A stretch of 64,000 bases of DNA. It comes from Thalassobius sp047123305 (lineage in GTDB: Bacteria > Pseudomonadota > Alphaproteobacteria > Rhodobacterales > Rhodobacteraceae). The notes beneath the pieces are model-generated. The model searched no databases, had not been told where the DNA came from, and saw only the letters and a program-made list of their open reading frames with translations. Shown here one piece after another: positions 44,350 through 52,416 of the stretch. Position 1 is the stretch's first letter; each line of letters opens with the position of its first letter. The translations under genes were made by a program, and so were the position numbers. The stretch spans positions 4,154,001 through 4,218,000 of the forward strand of contig NZ_CP138918.1 of assembly GCF_047123305.1 (NCBI RefSeq). Reading direction: 5' to 3'.

Positions 44350-45275
44350 CAGCCGGTGCCTTTGGCAACAGGCGCGCGTTTGACCAGCCCCAGCCGTTCA
44401 CGCACGGCCTCTGGTCCGATCACCTTGGCGCCCATGTTTTCAATTATGGTCACAGCCCGTTCGACCAGCTGCGCATTGGTCGCCAGCACGCCTTTGTCGA
44501 GCCACAGGTTATCCTCCAGCCCCACGCGCACATTGCCGCCCGCCAGAACCGAGGCCGCCACATAGGCCATCTGATCCCGCCCTAGCGAAAAGGCCGACCA
44601 ATTCCAGTCAGAAGGCACATTGTTGACCATCGCCATGAAGGTATTGAGGTCATTTGGCGCGCCCCACGGTACCCCCATGCACAGCTGCACCAAGGCGTCA
44701 GGTGCCAAGACGCCCTCCTTCACCAGTTCCTTGGCAAACCACAAATGGCCGGTGTCAAAGGCCTCAATCTCGGGCTTCACACCCAGATCGGTCATCATCT
44801 GCCCCATCGCCCGCAGCATGCCCGGCGTGTTGGTCATGACGTAATCGGCCTCGGCAAAGTTCATCGTGCCGCAGTCCAGGGTGCAGATCTCAGGCAGACA
44901 CTCAGCAACATGCGCCATACGTTCGGTTGCCCCCACCATATCGGTGCCAGCGGGGTTCACCGGCAGCGGTGCCTCGGTCGGGCCAAAAACCATATCCCCG
45001 CCCATACCGGCGGTGAGGTTCAGCACCACATCCACCTCTGCGTCGCGAATGCGGTCGGTGACTTCACGGTAGAGCCCCAGATCACGGCTGGGCGCCCCGG
45101 TTTCGGGATCACGCACATGGCAATGCACCACCGCCGCCCCGGCCTTGGCAGCATCAATGGCGGACTTGGCAATCTGCTCGGGGCTGCGCGGCACATGAGG
45201 GCTGCGGTCCTGCGTGCCGCCGGATCCGGTCACGGCAGCGGTAATGAAAACGTCGCGGTTCATCGACAATGGCAT
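44349..45275 (-). CDS. cdhC: BKACE, 3-dehydrocarnitine cleavage enzyme
   Basis: A 308-residue beta-keto acid cleavage enzyme (DUF849/BKACE). Zn site VVHCHVRDPETGAPSRD near residue 50, LNLTAGMGGDMVF, CTLDCGTMNF, EAFDTGHLWFA and VGLEDNLWLDKGVLATNAQLVE are typical. In this context it should join 3-dehydrocarnitine and acetyl-CoA to give betainyl-CoA and acetoacetate. Start ATG at 45275 with AAAGGGAA upstream; the longer frame lacks homology. It sits one base after the enoyl-CoA hydratase stop. Confidence 0.85.
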   Translation of the reverse strand: MPLSMNRDVFITAAVTGSGGTQDRSPHVPRSPEQIAKSAIDAAKAGAAVVHCHVRDPETGAPSRDLGLYREVTDRIRDAEVDVVLNLTAGMGGDMVFGPTEAPLPVNPAGTDMVGATERMAHVAECLPEICTLDCGTMNFAEADYVMTNTPGMLRAMGQMMTDLGVKPEIEAFDTGHLWFAKELVKEGVLAPDALVQLCMGVPWGAPNDLNTFMAMVNNVPSDWNWSAFSLGRDQMAYVAASVLAGGNVRVGLEDNLWLDKGVLATNAQLVERAVTIIENMGAKVIGPEAVRERLGLVKRAPVAKGTG

Positions 45276-45276
45276 G

Positions 45277-46080
45277 TTATTTCCCTTTCCAAACGGGGTC
45301 ACGTTTCTCAGCGAAGGCGCGGGCGCCTTCCAGCTGATCTTCTGAGGTGTAGAGCTTTTCGACGGTGGCAAACTGGCTCTGAGTGATGCGGTTCATGGCG
45401 TCTTGGAACTTCATGTCCTCGGCCTCTCGCACGATCTCCTTGATCGCGGCATTGACCAGCGGCGGGCCCGAGGCGATGAGCTGCGCCATCTCCCGCGCTT
45501 TCTCCATCAGTTGCTCCGCAGGATGCACCTGATTGATCAGCCCCCAACGCGCCGCCTCGTCAGTGTCCAGCCAGCGCCCGGTAAAAAGCATCTCCATCGC
45601 GATATGATACGGTATGCGTTTCGGCAATTTGATCGAGGCCGCATCCGCCACGGTGCCCGACCGGATTTCCGGCAGGGCAAATGTCGCGTGTTCCGCCGCC
45701 AGAATGATATCGGCTGACAGCGCCAGCTCCAGCCCTCCGCCGCAGCAGATGCCGTTGATCGCCGCAATCACCGGTTTGTTCAGGCCGCGCAGCTCTTGCA
45801 GGCCTCCAAAGCCACCAACGCCATAGTCGCCATCCACAGCATCGCCGTCTGCAGCCGCTTTCAGATCCCAGCCGGGGCAGAAAAACTTCTCCCCCGTGCC
45901 GGTGATGACCGCCACTCGCAGGTCCGGATCATCGCGGAAGTCCTGAAACACCCGCCCCATGATCCGGCTGGTCGCCAGATCAATGGCATTGGCTTTGGGC
46001 CGGTTCAGCGTCACCTCCAGCACATGGCCGTCACGGTGGGTTTCAATCGGGTTTGATGTGTCAGCTGTCACGTCAGTCAT
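45277..46080 (-). CDS. Enoyl-CoA hydratase, crotonobetainyl-CoA hydratase-like
   Basis: A 267-residue crotonase-fold protein. LNRPKANAIDLATSRIM at the N-terminus, the oxyanion-hole segment GWDLKAAADGD, and GICCGGGLELALSADIILAAEHATFALPEIRSG with the catalytic glutamates. It resembles CaiD, which hydrates crotonobetainyl-CoA to carnitinyl-CoA. Start at 46080 with GGAGG six bases upstream; the frame from 46122 is longer than the family. It overlaps the CoA ligase gene by eight bases. Confidence 0.85.
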   Translation of the reverse strand: MTDVTADTSNPIETHRDGHVLEVTLNRPKANAIDLATSRIMGRVFQDFRDDPDLRVAVITGTGEKFFCPGWDLKAAADGDAVDGDYGVGGFGGLQELRGLNKPVIAAINGICCGGGLELALSADIILAAEHATFALPEIRSGTVADAASIKLPKRIPYHIAMEMLFTGRWLDTDEAARWGLINQVHPAEQLMEKAREMAQLIASGPPLVNAAIKEIVREAEDMKFQDAMNRITQSQFATVEKLYTSEDQLEGARAFAEKRDPVWKGK

Positions 46081-48112
46081 CGCGACCTCCTGTTTTGATA
46101 AGCGCATCCGCGGCAACTGCATCCTGTGCGCCGCAGATCAATGGGTTGATGTCCAATTCGGCGGGGCGATGAGCCATGACGTAGGCCTCCACCGCCAAGA
46201 CCGCGTTGCAAATGGCGTCCATATTGGCGGGCGGCGCACCGCGATAGCCGGTCAGAAGACGGTGCATTTTCAGCCCCGACAGGGCCCCTAGGACCGAAGC
46301 GCGATCCGTCGGCAGCAACAGGTGCTGCGCATCCTGCAACACCTCGGTCAGCACGCCGCCTGCCGCCAGTGTCAAGACATAGCCATGTGCGGGATCAAGG
46401 GTGACGCCGATCAGCAGCTCCGCCAGCTTATCCTGCAGCATTTCCTCAATGAGGAAGCTTTGCGCACCGGCACCCGCAGCCATCCGACCCGCCGCCTCGG
46501 ACACAGCTTCAGTCGAACAGAGGTTCAGCGCGACCCCTCCATGATCGCTTTTATGTGTCAGACCTTCGGCCTTCAGCACCACTGGGAACCCGACCTCAGC
46601 CGCCCGTTTCGCCGCCTCGTCGGCACCTGAGGCGCGGGCAAATCGCGGCACCCTGAGACCGAATGCGCCCAAGGCCGCTTTGGCCTCGGCCTCGCTCAGA
46701 ACTTTGCCCTCGCCGCCCTCTGGCAACAGCAGTGGCACGCCAAACGGTTTCCCGACCGAGGCCGCTGCGCGGATACCTTCCAGCGCGGCCGACATGCCAC
46801 AAAGCGGGATCACACCTTCGGCAATCAAATGCTCCGACAGATCCTCGGGCAGGCCTTCGGGCAGGCTGGCCAGCACAGCCATTGGCCGCCCGGTGTCCCG
46901 CAGGGTTGCCGCCACCGCGCGCAGCACCGGATCCCAGGCCGCCGCGTCGCAGGTGTCACCGCGTGGCAGGTCCAGCACCACCGCCCCCAGCGCCAGATCC
47001 GAAGTCATCATGGCGGAGAAACAGCGCTGCATCGCGGCCTCATCTCCCCAGATATAAGTGTGGTAATCCAACGGGTTGGCGAGTGCGACACTGGGCCCCA
47101 AGGCCACCCGCAACCCCTGTTGCTGCCCCTCGGACAACGGTGGAAACGTCACGCCTGCGGCCGCGCCAAGATCCGCCATCAGACTGGCCTCCCCGCCCGA
47201 ACAGGACATCGAGGCAATCCCCGCATGGTCCAGAGGCCCGGCCACATGCAGGACCTTTAGCGCCTCCACCAATCCCGTCAGCGATTGCACCTGTCCGATG
47301 CCCAACCGTTTCAACAGCGCCGCACTGCCCACAGCCGACCCCGCCAAAGATGCCGTATGAGACACCGTGGCCGCCTGCGCCTGTTCCGAGGCCCCCACTT
47401 TCAGCGCCACTATGGGTTTGCCAACGGCATCGGCCTCTGCCGCCAAACCCTCCAGCCCACGCAGATCCCCGATGCCTTCGATGTGCAGCCCCAACGCCGT
47501 TACCCGAGGATCCGTCAACAGCTCCCGCGCCACCTCGGCCAGATCGGTCTGCGCCTGATTGCCCAGCGTCACCACGTAGGCCAGCGGCAGGCCGCGCCGC
47601 TGCATGGTGAGGTTGATGGCAATGTTGGAGCTTTGCGTCAGGATCGCCACGCCGCGCGCCACCCGTTTGCCACCATGCTGATCCGGCCACAGCGCTGCAC
47701 CATCAAGGTAATTCAGGAACCCATAACAATTCGGCCCAAGGATCGGCATGTCCCCCGCCGCCTGCAAAAGCGCGACTTGCAGGCCCGCGCCATCGCCGGT
47801 TTCGGCCTCCGCCTCGGAAAAGCCCGAGGCAAAGCAGACCGCACCCCCCGCCCCGATTTGACTCAACTGACGCACCACTTCGACCGTGGCCGTACGGTTG
47901 ACCCCAACAAACACCGCATCCGGCGGCTCTGGCAGGTCCGCCACGCAGGCAACCGTCGCCACACCGGCAACCTCGGCCCGCTTGGGATACACGGCAAAGA
48001 GTTTGCCCTGATAGCCGATCTTGCGGCATTGTTCGATCACACTCGCCCCCCAGGCCCCGCCGCCGATCACAGCGATTGAGCGTGGGGTCAGCAGCCGTGA
48101 CAGCCGCCGCAA
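46073..48112 (-). CDS. ADP-forming-type acyl-CoA synthetase (CoA-binding plus ATP-grasp)
   Basis: A 679-residue protein of the acetate-CoA ligase (ADP-forming)/Pat-like layout: CoA-binding domain (SIAVIGGGAWGASVIEQC), succinyl-CoA-ligase-like domains with phosphohistidine segment AATVSHTASLAGS, then an ATP-grasp domain (GFPVVLKAEGLTHKSDHGGVALNL). In the operon it probably activates gamma-butyrobetaine, carnitine or a related acid to its CoA ester. Start TTG at 48112, four bases after the acyl-CoA dehydrogenase stop; no nearer ATG keeps the CoA-binding domain. Known routes use an AMP-forming CaiC-type ligase or a CaiB transferase instead. Confidence 0.78.
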   Translation of the reverse strand: MRRLSRLLTPRSIAVIGGGAWGASVIEQCRKIGYQGKLFAVYPKRAEVAGVATVACVADLPEPPDAVFVGVNRTATVEVVRQLSQIGAGGAVCFASGFSEAEAETGDGAGLQVALLQAAGDMPILGPNCYGFLNYLDGAALWPDQHGGKRVARGVAILTQSSNIAINLTMQRRGLPLAYVVTLGNQAQTDLAEVARELLTDPRVTALGLHIEGIGDLRGLEGLAAEADAVGKPIVALKVGASEQAQAATVSHTASLAGSAVGSAALLKRLGIGQVQSLTGLVEALKVLHVAGPLDHAGIASMSCSGGEASLMADLGAAAGVTFPPLSEGQQQGLRVALGPSVALANPLDYHTYIWGDEAAMQRCFSAMMTSDLALGAVVLDLPRGDTCDAAAWDPVLRAVAATLRDTGRPMAVLASLPEGLPEDLSEHLIAEGVIPLCGMSAALEGIRAAASVGKPFGVPLLLPEGGEGKVLSEAEAKAALGAFGLRVPRFARASGADEAAKRAAEVGFPVVLKAEGLTHKSDHGGVALNLCSTEAVSEAAGRMAAGAGAQSFLIEEMLQDKLAELLIGVTLDPAHGYVLTLAAGGVLTEVLQDAQHLLLPTDRASVLGALSGLKMHRLLTGYRGAPPANMDAICNAVLAVEAYVMAHRPAELDINPLICGAQDAVAADALIKTGGRDD

Positions 48113-48115
48113 GGC

Positions 48116-49300
48116 TCAGGCCCCCAAGGGCCGGAACAGATCCCGGCTGATGATGTGACGTTGAATTTCCGAAGTGCCGTCCCAGATCCGCTCGACCCGG
48201 GCGTCGCGCCAGAACCGCTCGATCGGAAAGTCATCCATCAGCCCCATGCCACCAAAAATCTGCAAGGTGGTGTCGGTGACCCGCGCCAGCATCTCACTGG
48301 CGTAAAGTTTCGCACTGGCGATCTCGCGGTTGGCGGGCAGCCCCTGATCCAATCGCCAGGCCCCCGACAGCGTCATCCAGTCGGCGGCGTCGATCTCGGT
48401 GATCATATCGGCGACTTGAAAGCTGATGCCCTGAAACTTGGCAATCTGCTGACCGAACTGTTTACGCTCGATGGCATATTGCAGCGCGTGATCAAAACAG
48501 CGCCGCGCCCGTCCCACACAGAAGGCGGCAACCGTCAGGCGGGTGGCGTAGAGCCATTCGTTCATCACATCGAACCCGCCATCCACCTCGCCCAGAACCT
48601 GCGCATCCGGCAGGCGGCAATCATCAAAAGCCAGGATGTAATTCTTGTACCCCTTGTGACTGACCGAATTATAACCTTCACGCACATCAAAACCGGGATG
48701 ACCACGATCAACCAGAAAACAGGTGATCCGTTTCTTCGGCCCGCGTGGGGTATCATCGACGCCGGTGGCGACAAAAACGATAAAGAAATCCGCGTGTTCC
48801 GCACCCGAAATAAAGTGTTTCGAGCCGTTGATGACCCAATCCCCACCATCGCGCACCGCCTGACATTTCATGCCCCGCACGTCGGAACCGGCATCGGGTT
48901 CCGTCATCGCAAGCGCGTCCATCCGTTCACCCCGCACGGCAGGCAGCAGGTATTTCTCGCGCTGTTCCCCTGCGCAGGCCATCAGGATGTTTTGCGGCCG
49001 ACCAAAGAAATGCGTCAGCGCCATCGACCCGCGCCCCAGCTCCCGTTCAACGAGGGTGAAGTCGATGTGGCTCAGCCCCGCGCCACCGACCTCTTCGGGG
49101 AAGTTGCAAGCGTAAAATCCCAGATCGAGGCATTTCTGCTTGATCTCGTTGCCCAGTTCCAGCGGCACATGGCCGGTGCGGTCGACCTCTGCCTCATGTG
49201 GGTAAATCTCTTTCTCCACAAAGCTGCGGACAGTGGAGACGATCATCTCCTGCTCTTCACTCAGGCCGAAATTCAGCCCTGATGCCTGATCCTGTTGCAT
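48116..49300 (-). CDS. Acyl-CoA dehydrogenase, gamma-butyrobetainyl-CoA dehydrogenase candidate
   Basis: A 394-residue flavoprotein. ALAMTEPDAGSDVRGMKC binds FAD and substrate, YAIERKQFGQQIAKFQ and QIFGGMGLMDDFPIERFWRDARVERIWDGTSEIQRHII close the fold. It resembles CaiA-type dehydrogenases that act on betainyl-CoA substrates; here the step would be gamma-butyrobetainyl-CoA to crotonobetainyl-CoA. First gene of the six-gene operon. AGGGA SD eight bases before the ATG. Divergent from the GlxA-type regulator; 84 bases separate the two starts. Confidence 0.85.
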   Translation of the reverse strand: MQQDQASGLNFGLSEEQEMIVSTVRSFVEKEIYPHEAEVDRTGHVPLELGNEIKQKCLDLGFYACNFPEEVGGAGLSHIDFTLVERELGRGSMALTHFFGRPQNILMACAGEQREKYLLPAVRGERMDALAMTEPDAGSDVRGMKCQAVRDGGDWVINGSKHFISGAEHADFFIVFVATGVDDTPRGPKKRITCFLVDRGHPGFDVREGYNSVSHKGYKNYILAFDDCRLPDAQVLGEVDGGFDVMNEWLYATRLTVAAFCVGRARRCFDHALQYAIERKQFGQQIAKFQGISFQVADMITEIDAADWMTLSGAWRLDQGLPANREIASAKLYASEMLARVTDTTLQIFGGMGLMDDFPIERFWRDARVERIWDGTSEIQRHIISRDLFRPLGA

Positions 49301-49323
49301 CCGAAATCCCTGTTTGCGTCATT

Positions 49324-49339
49324 GCGTTTTTCAAAACGC
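49324..49339. promoter_or_regulatory. Palindrome between the carnitine operon and its regulator
   Basis: GCGTTTT (49324-49330) and AAAACGC (49333-49339) are perfect arms around TC. It lies 24 bases before the dehydrogenase ATG and 45 bases before the regulator ATG. A candidate binding site for the divergent regulator. Confidence 0.5.
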
Positions 49340-49384
49340 TAGCGCAGGGTTTTGCGGCCAACCTTGCGGGAATTGCCAAAAATC

Positions 49385-50326
49385 ATGCCAGAATCGCAAC
49401 AAAACCTTCGCCATTTTGGCATTCTGCTGTTTGAGGGTTTTTCAAACCTCTGCCTTGCCAATGCGGTGGAGCCTTTGCGCGCCGCCAATTCCCTGTCGCG
49501 CCGTCCGCTTTACAGCTGGTCTCACTACGGGCTGACAGATGCCGCTTTGCAGTCCTCCTCGGCGCTGCCGGTGCAACCTCAGGCCCTGACGGCAGAGGCA
49601 AAAGGCGCGGCGCTTTTGGTGATGCCCAGCTACGGGTTTGAGACGCTTGACACCCCGGCCCTGCGGCGTCAGCTGCGGGCGGCGGCGGGGCGGTTTGACC
49701 TGATGGCCGGCCTGGACACAGGGGCGTGGTTGCTGGCGGGGGCTGGTCTATTGGACGGCCACCGCGCCACTGCCCATTGGGATATTCTGGCCGCGCTGGA
49801 AGAGACGTTTCCCGAGGTTGAGGTCAGCGACAGCCGCTTCATTCTGGACGGCAACCGCGCCAGTTGCGGCGGGGCCACAACCACGCTGGAACTGATGATG
49901 GAGCTGATCGAACAGCACCACGGGGCAGCGCTGGCGCTGGAAGTCGCTTCTCTCTTCATGTTTGGCGAACGCGACCCGCAGGTGAACCCCCTTCGTCGCT
50001 GGCCCGAGGATCAACTGCTGCGCGCCGCCGCCGCCTTAATGCGCCGCAATGTGGAACACCCGCTGGAGATCCCTGCGATTGCTCGGCATTTGGGTATTTC
50101 GCAACGGCGGCTGGAACAGGTGGCGCAGGCCGAAAGCGGCACCAGCCCCGCCCGGATTTACCGCCGGATCCGGCTCGGAGAAGCGCGCAGACGGTTGGAG
50201 CAAACCCGCGAAAGCGTTGCCGAAATTACCCTGCGTTGCGGCTACCGCGATCCTACGGCTATGGCGCGGGCGTTTCGCGCCGAATTCGGCCTCTCCCCGC
50301 GGGAGGCCCGGCAGCGCGTGACCTGA
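49385..50326 (+). CDS. cdhR: GlxA-family AraC-type activator, CdhR-like
   Basis: A 313-residue regulator. Residues 10-190 form a DJ-1/PfpI-like (GATase-like) sensor domain (FGILLFEGFSNLCLANAVEPLRAAN, GLDTGAWLLAGAGLLDGHRATAHWD), and about 205-310 an AraC helix-turn-helix pair (EIPAIARHLGISQRRLEQVAQAESGTSPARIYRRIRL, RCGYRDPTAMARAFRAEFG). This two-part form is that of CdhR and GbdR, activators of carnitine and betaine catabolism in Pseudomonas. Start ATG at 49385; an upstream TTG at 49352 lies in the promoter. Divergent from the carnitine operon. Confidence 0.82.
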   Translation: MPESQQNLRHFGILLFEGFSNLCLANAVEPLRAANSLSRRPLYSWSHYGLTDAALQSSSALPVQPQALTAEAKGAALLVMPSYGFETLDTPALRRQLRAAAGRFDLMAGLDTGAWLLAGAGLLDGHRATAHWDILAALEETFPEVEVSDSRFILDGNRASCGGATTTLELMMELIEQHHGAALALEVASLFMFGERDPQVNPLRRWPEDQLLRAAAALMRRNVEHPLEIPAIARHLGISQRRLEQVAQAESGTSPARIYRRIRLGEARRRLEQTRESVAEITLRCGYRDPTAMARAFRAEFGLSPREARQRVT

Positions 50327-50342
50327 ACAGGCGTGGCCAAAC

Positions 50343-50370
50343 AAAAAGGGCCACCCCGAAGGATGGCCCC
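50343..50370. terminator. Bidirectional terminator between cdhR and the ABC operon
   Basis: GGGCCACCC (50348-50356) and GGATGGCCC (50361-50369) pair with one mismatch around GAA. AAAAA lies before it, so on the minus strand the stem is followed by TTTTTGT. Confidence 0.75.
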
Positions 50371-50392
50371 TGTGTGTCTTCACACACCCAAG

Positions 50393-51418
50393 CTAGGTGT
50401 GCAGCGCCTGAATAGCCCGCGTCAGGGAAACAGACCCCGCCACAGCCCCCGACGGATCCGTAACCATGATGGTCTGGTTCGGCGCATCGGCCAGCGGGCC
50501 CAGCGCGTCCTCCAACACGGTGTTGCCCGCCATCTGCGGTGCTCCATTGGGGGTCACGCCCGTCGCCAAAGGTTCGGTGATCGCCCGCAGCTGGATCACC
50601 CGCCCGCGGTTGATGTCCTTGATAAAGTCGCGAATGTAGTCATCAGCCGGGTTCAGCACAATTTCCTGCGCATCGCCTTTCTGTACCATACCGCCGTCTC
50701 GCAGGATCGCAATATTGTCCCCAAGCCGCAGCGCCTCATCCAAATCATGGGTGATGAACACGATGGTTTTATGCAGCTCTTCCTGCAACTCCAGCAAGAT
50801 CGACTGCATGTCGAACCGGATCAGCGGATCAAGCGCCGAAAACGCTTCATCCATCAGGAGGATATCCGCATCTGTTGCCAGACCGCGCGCCAGTCCAACC
50901 CGTTGTTGCATACCGCCGGACAGCTGGCCGGGGAACTTATCCGCATAGCCCGCAAGGCCGACACGCTCGATCCAATGAGAGGTGCGATTGAGGATATCCG
51001 CCTCCTCCACACCCTGCACTTCCAGCCCGTAGCCGACGTTTTCCCGCACGGTCCGATGCGGCAGCAAGGCGAATTTCTGGAACACCATCGACATTTTGAA
51101 GCGCCGCAAATCGCGCAGTTGCACGTCGTTCATGGCCAGAACATTCTCGCCGTCAATCGACAGCTTGCCGCCCGTGGGTTCGATCAGACGGTTGATATGG
51201 CGGATCAGGGTGGACTTGCCTGACCCCGACAGCCCCATCACGACCTGAATTTGGCGCGGCTGGATATCGAGAGAGACATTGTCGACCCCCAACACATGAT
51301 TGTGCTGTTCCAAAAGGTCGTCTTTGCTCATGCCCTGCTGCACCTTGGGAAGGTGCTTCTTCGGGTTGGTCCCGAAGATTTTGTAGAGGTTTTCGATCTT
51401 GATCTTTGGTTCAGTCAT
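50393..51418 (-). CDS. Quaternary amine ABC transporter ATP-binding protein
   Basis: A 341-residue ProV/OpuAA-type ATPase. Walker A GLSGSGKST, Q-loop FQKFALLPHRTV, signature LSGGMQQRVGLARGLA and Walker B ILLMDEAFSALD. The C-terminal 60 residues resemble part of a CBS domain (NQTIMVTDPSGAVAGSVSLTRAIQAL), shorter than the two CBS repeats of ProV. Start ATG at 51418, overlapping the permease stop by eight bases. Last gene of the operon. Confidence 0.9.
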   Translation of the reverse strand: MTEPKIKIENLYKIFGTNPKKHLPKVQQGMSKDDLLEQHNHVLGVDNVSLDIQPRQIQVVMGLSGSGKSTLIRHINRLIEPTGGKLSIDGENVLAMNDVQLRDLRRFKMSMVFQKFALLPHRTVRENVGYGLEVQGVEEADILNRTSHWIERVGLAGYADKFPGQLSGGMQQRVGLARGLATDADILLMDEAFSALDPLIRFDMQSILLELQEELHKTIVFITHDLDEALRLGDNIAILRDGGMVQKGDAQEIVLNPADDYIRDFIKDINRGRVIQLRAITEPLATGVTPNGAPQMAGNTVLEDALGPLADAPNQTIMVTDPSGAVAGSVSLTRAIQALHT

Positions 51419-52301
51419 GCCCCTGCCCCCGATATGCCTGCAGGCGCTTGCCGTAGCTTTGTGAAATGCGGTCAAAGATGATCGCGAGCGCCACAATGGC
51501 CAGACCGTTCATCAGGCCCAGCGCAAGATACTGGTTCGAAATCGCCCGCAGCACAGGCACCCCAAGGCCTTTCACCCCAATCATCGAGGCAATGACCACC
51601 ATCGACAGGGCCATCATGATTGTCTGGTTCACCCCGGCAAAAATATTGGGCAGCGCCAGCGGCACCTGCACACCAAAAAGTTTCTGCCGTGGCGACGCGC
51701 CGAAAGCATCCGCCGCTTCCAGCACATCCTTGTCCACCAGTCGAATGCCCAGATTGGTCAGGCGCACAATTGGCGGGATCGCGTAGATCAGAACCGCCAA
51801 CAGCCCCGGCACCTTGCCGATGCCCAGCAGCATCACCACCGGGATCAGGTAAACAAAGCTGGGAATGGTCTGCATCACGTCCAGAACCGGCGTGATCGTC
51901 GCCTGCATCCGGTCAGACCGTGACATCAGGATGCCGATGGGAATGCCGATCAGGATGCACAGCAGGGTGGCAACCGAAATGATTGCCAGCGTGGCCATGG
52001 TGTCTTCCCACATGCCCATGAAGCCGATCACCAGAAAGGCGATGCCGGTGCCCACGGTGATTTTCCAGCTGCGCGAGCCCAGCCAGGCGAGGCCGCCCAT
52101 GATCACAATGATCAACGGCCAAGGGGTCGCCAGAAGCAGTTTCTCGAACCAGACCAGGAAGTGCAGCAGCGGTGAGAAGAACACCTCCAGCGCTTCGCCG
52201 TATTCGCGCGAAAAGCCACGAAAGGCCCCATCGATTGTATTTTTGAAATCAGCGAGGTCACGTCGCCCCAGCGACGGAAACTCGGTCAGGAACTCCCACA
52301 T
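51411..52301 (-). CDS. Quaternary amine ABC transporter permease
   Basis: A 296-residue ProW-type permease with about seven hydrophobic segments and the cytoplasmic EAA-like loop DVLEAADAFGASPRQKLFGVQVPLALPNIFAG. The extended N-terminus (FSREYGEALEVFFSPLLHFLVWFEKLLLATPWPLI) is typical of betaine/proline permeases. Start ATG at 52301 with GGGGGTGG upstream. Middle gene of the ABC set. Confidence 0.9.
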   Translation of the reverse strand: MWEFLTEFPSLGRRDLADFKNTIDGAFRGFSREYGEALEVFFSPLLHFLVWFEKLLLATPWPLIIVIMGGLAWLGSRSWKITVGTGIAFLVIGFMGMWEDTMATLAIISVATLLCILIGIPIGILMSRSDRMQATITPVLDVMQTIPSFVYLIPVVMLLGIGKVPGLLAVLIYAIPPIVRLTNLGIRLVDKDVLEAADAFGASPRQKLFGVQVPLALPNIFAGVNQTIMMALSMVVIASMIGVKGLGVPVLRAISNQYLALGLMNGLAIVALAIIFDRISQSYGKRLQAYRGQGHD

Positions 52302-52370
52302 GGTTCCACCCCCTTCTGGTCTTGCCCTATTGGCCCTCCCCGCCGCCCCTTATCCATGAGACGCGCAAGG

Positions 52371-52396
52371 AAACGGGGGAGCGTTTGCCCCCCCGT
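52371..52396 (-). terminator. Hairpin between binding-protein and permease genes
   Basis: ACGGGGG pairs with CCCCCGT around GCGTTTGC (about 52373-52396). It lies just after the binding-protein stop and has only a weak U-tract, so it more likely reduces read-through or protects the 3' end of the abundant binding-protein mRNA. Confidence 0.5.
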
Positions 52397-52416
52397 CCAC
52401 GGTATGATCGGTCAGA

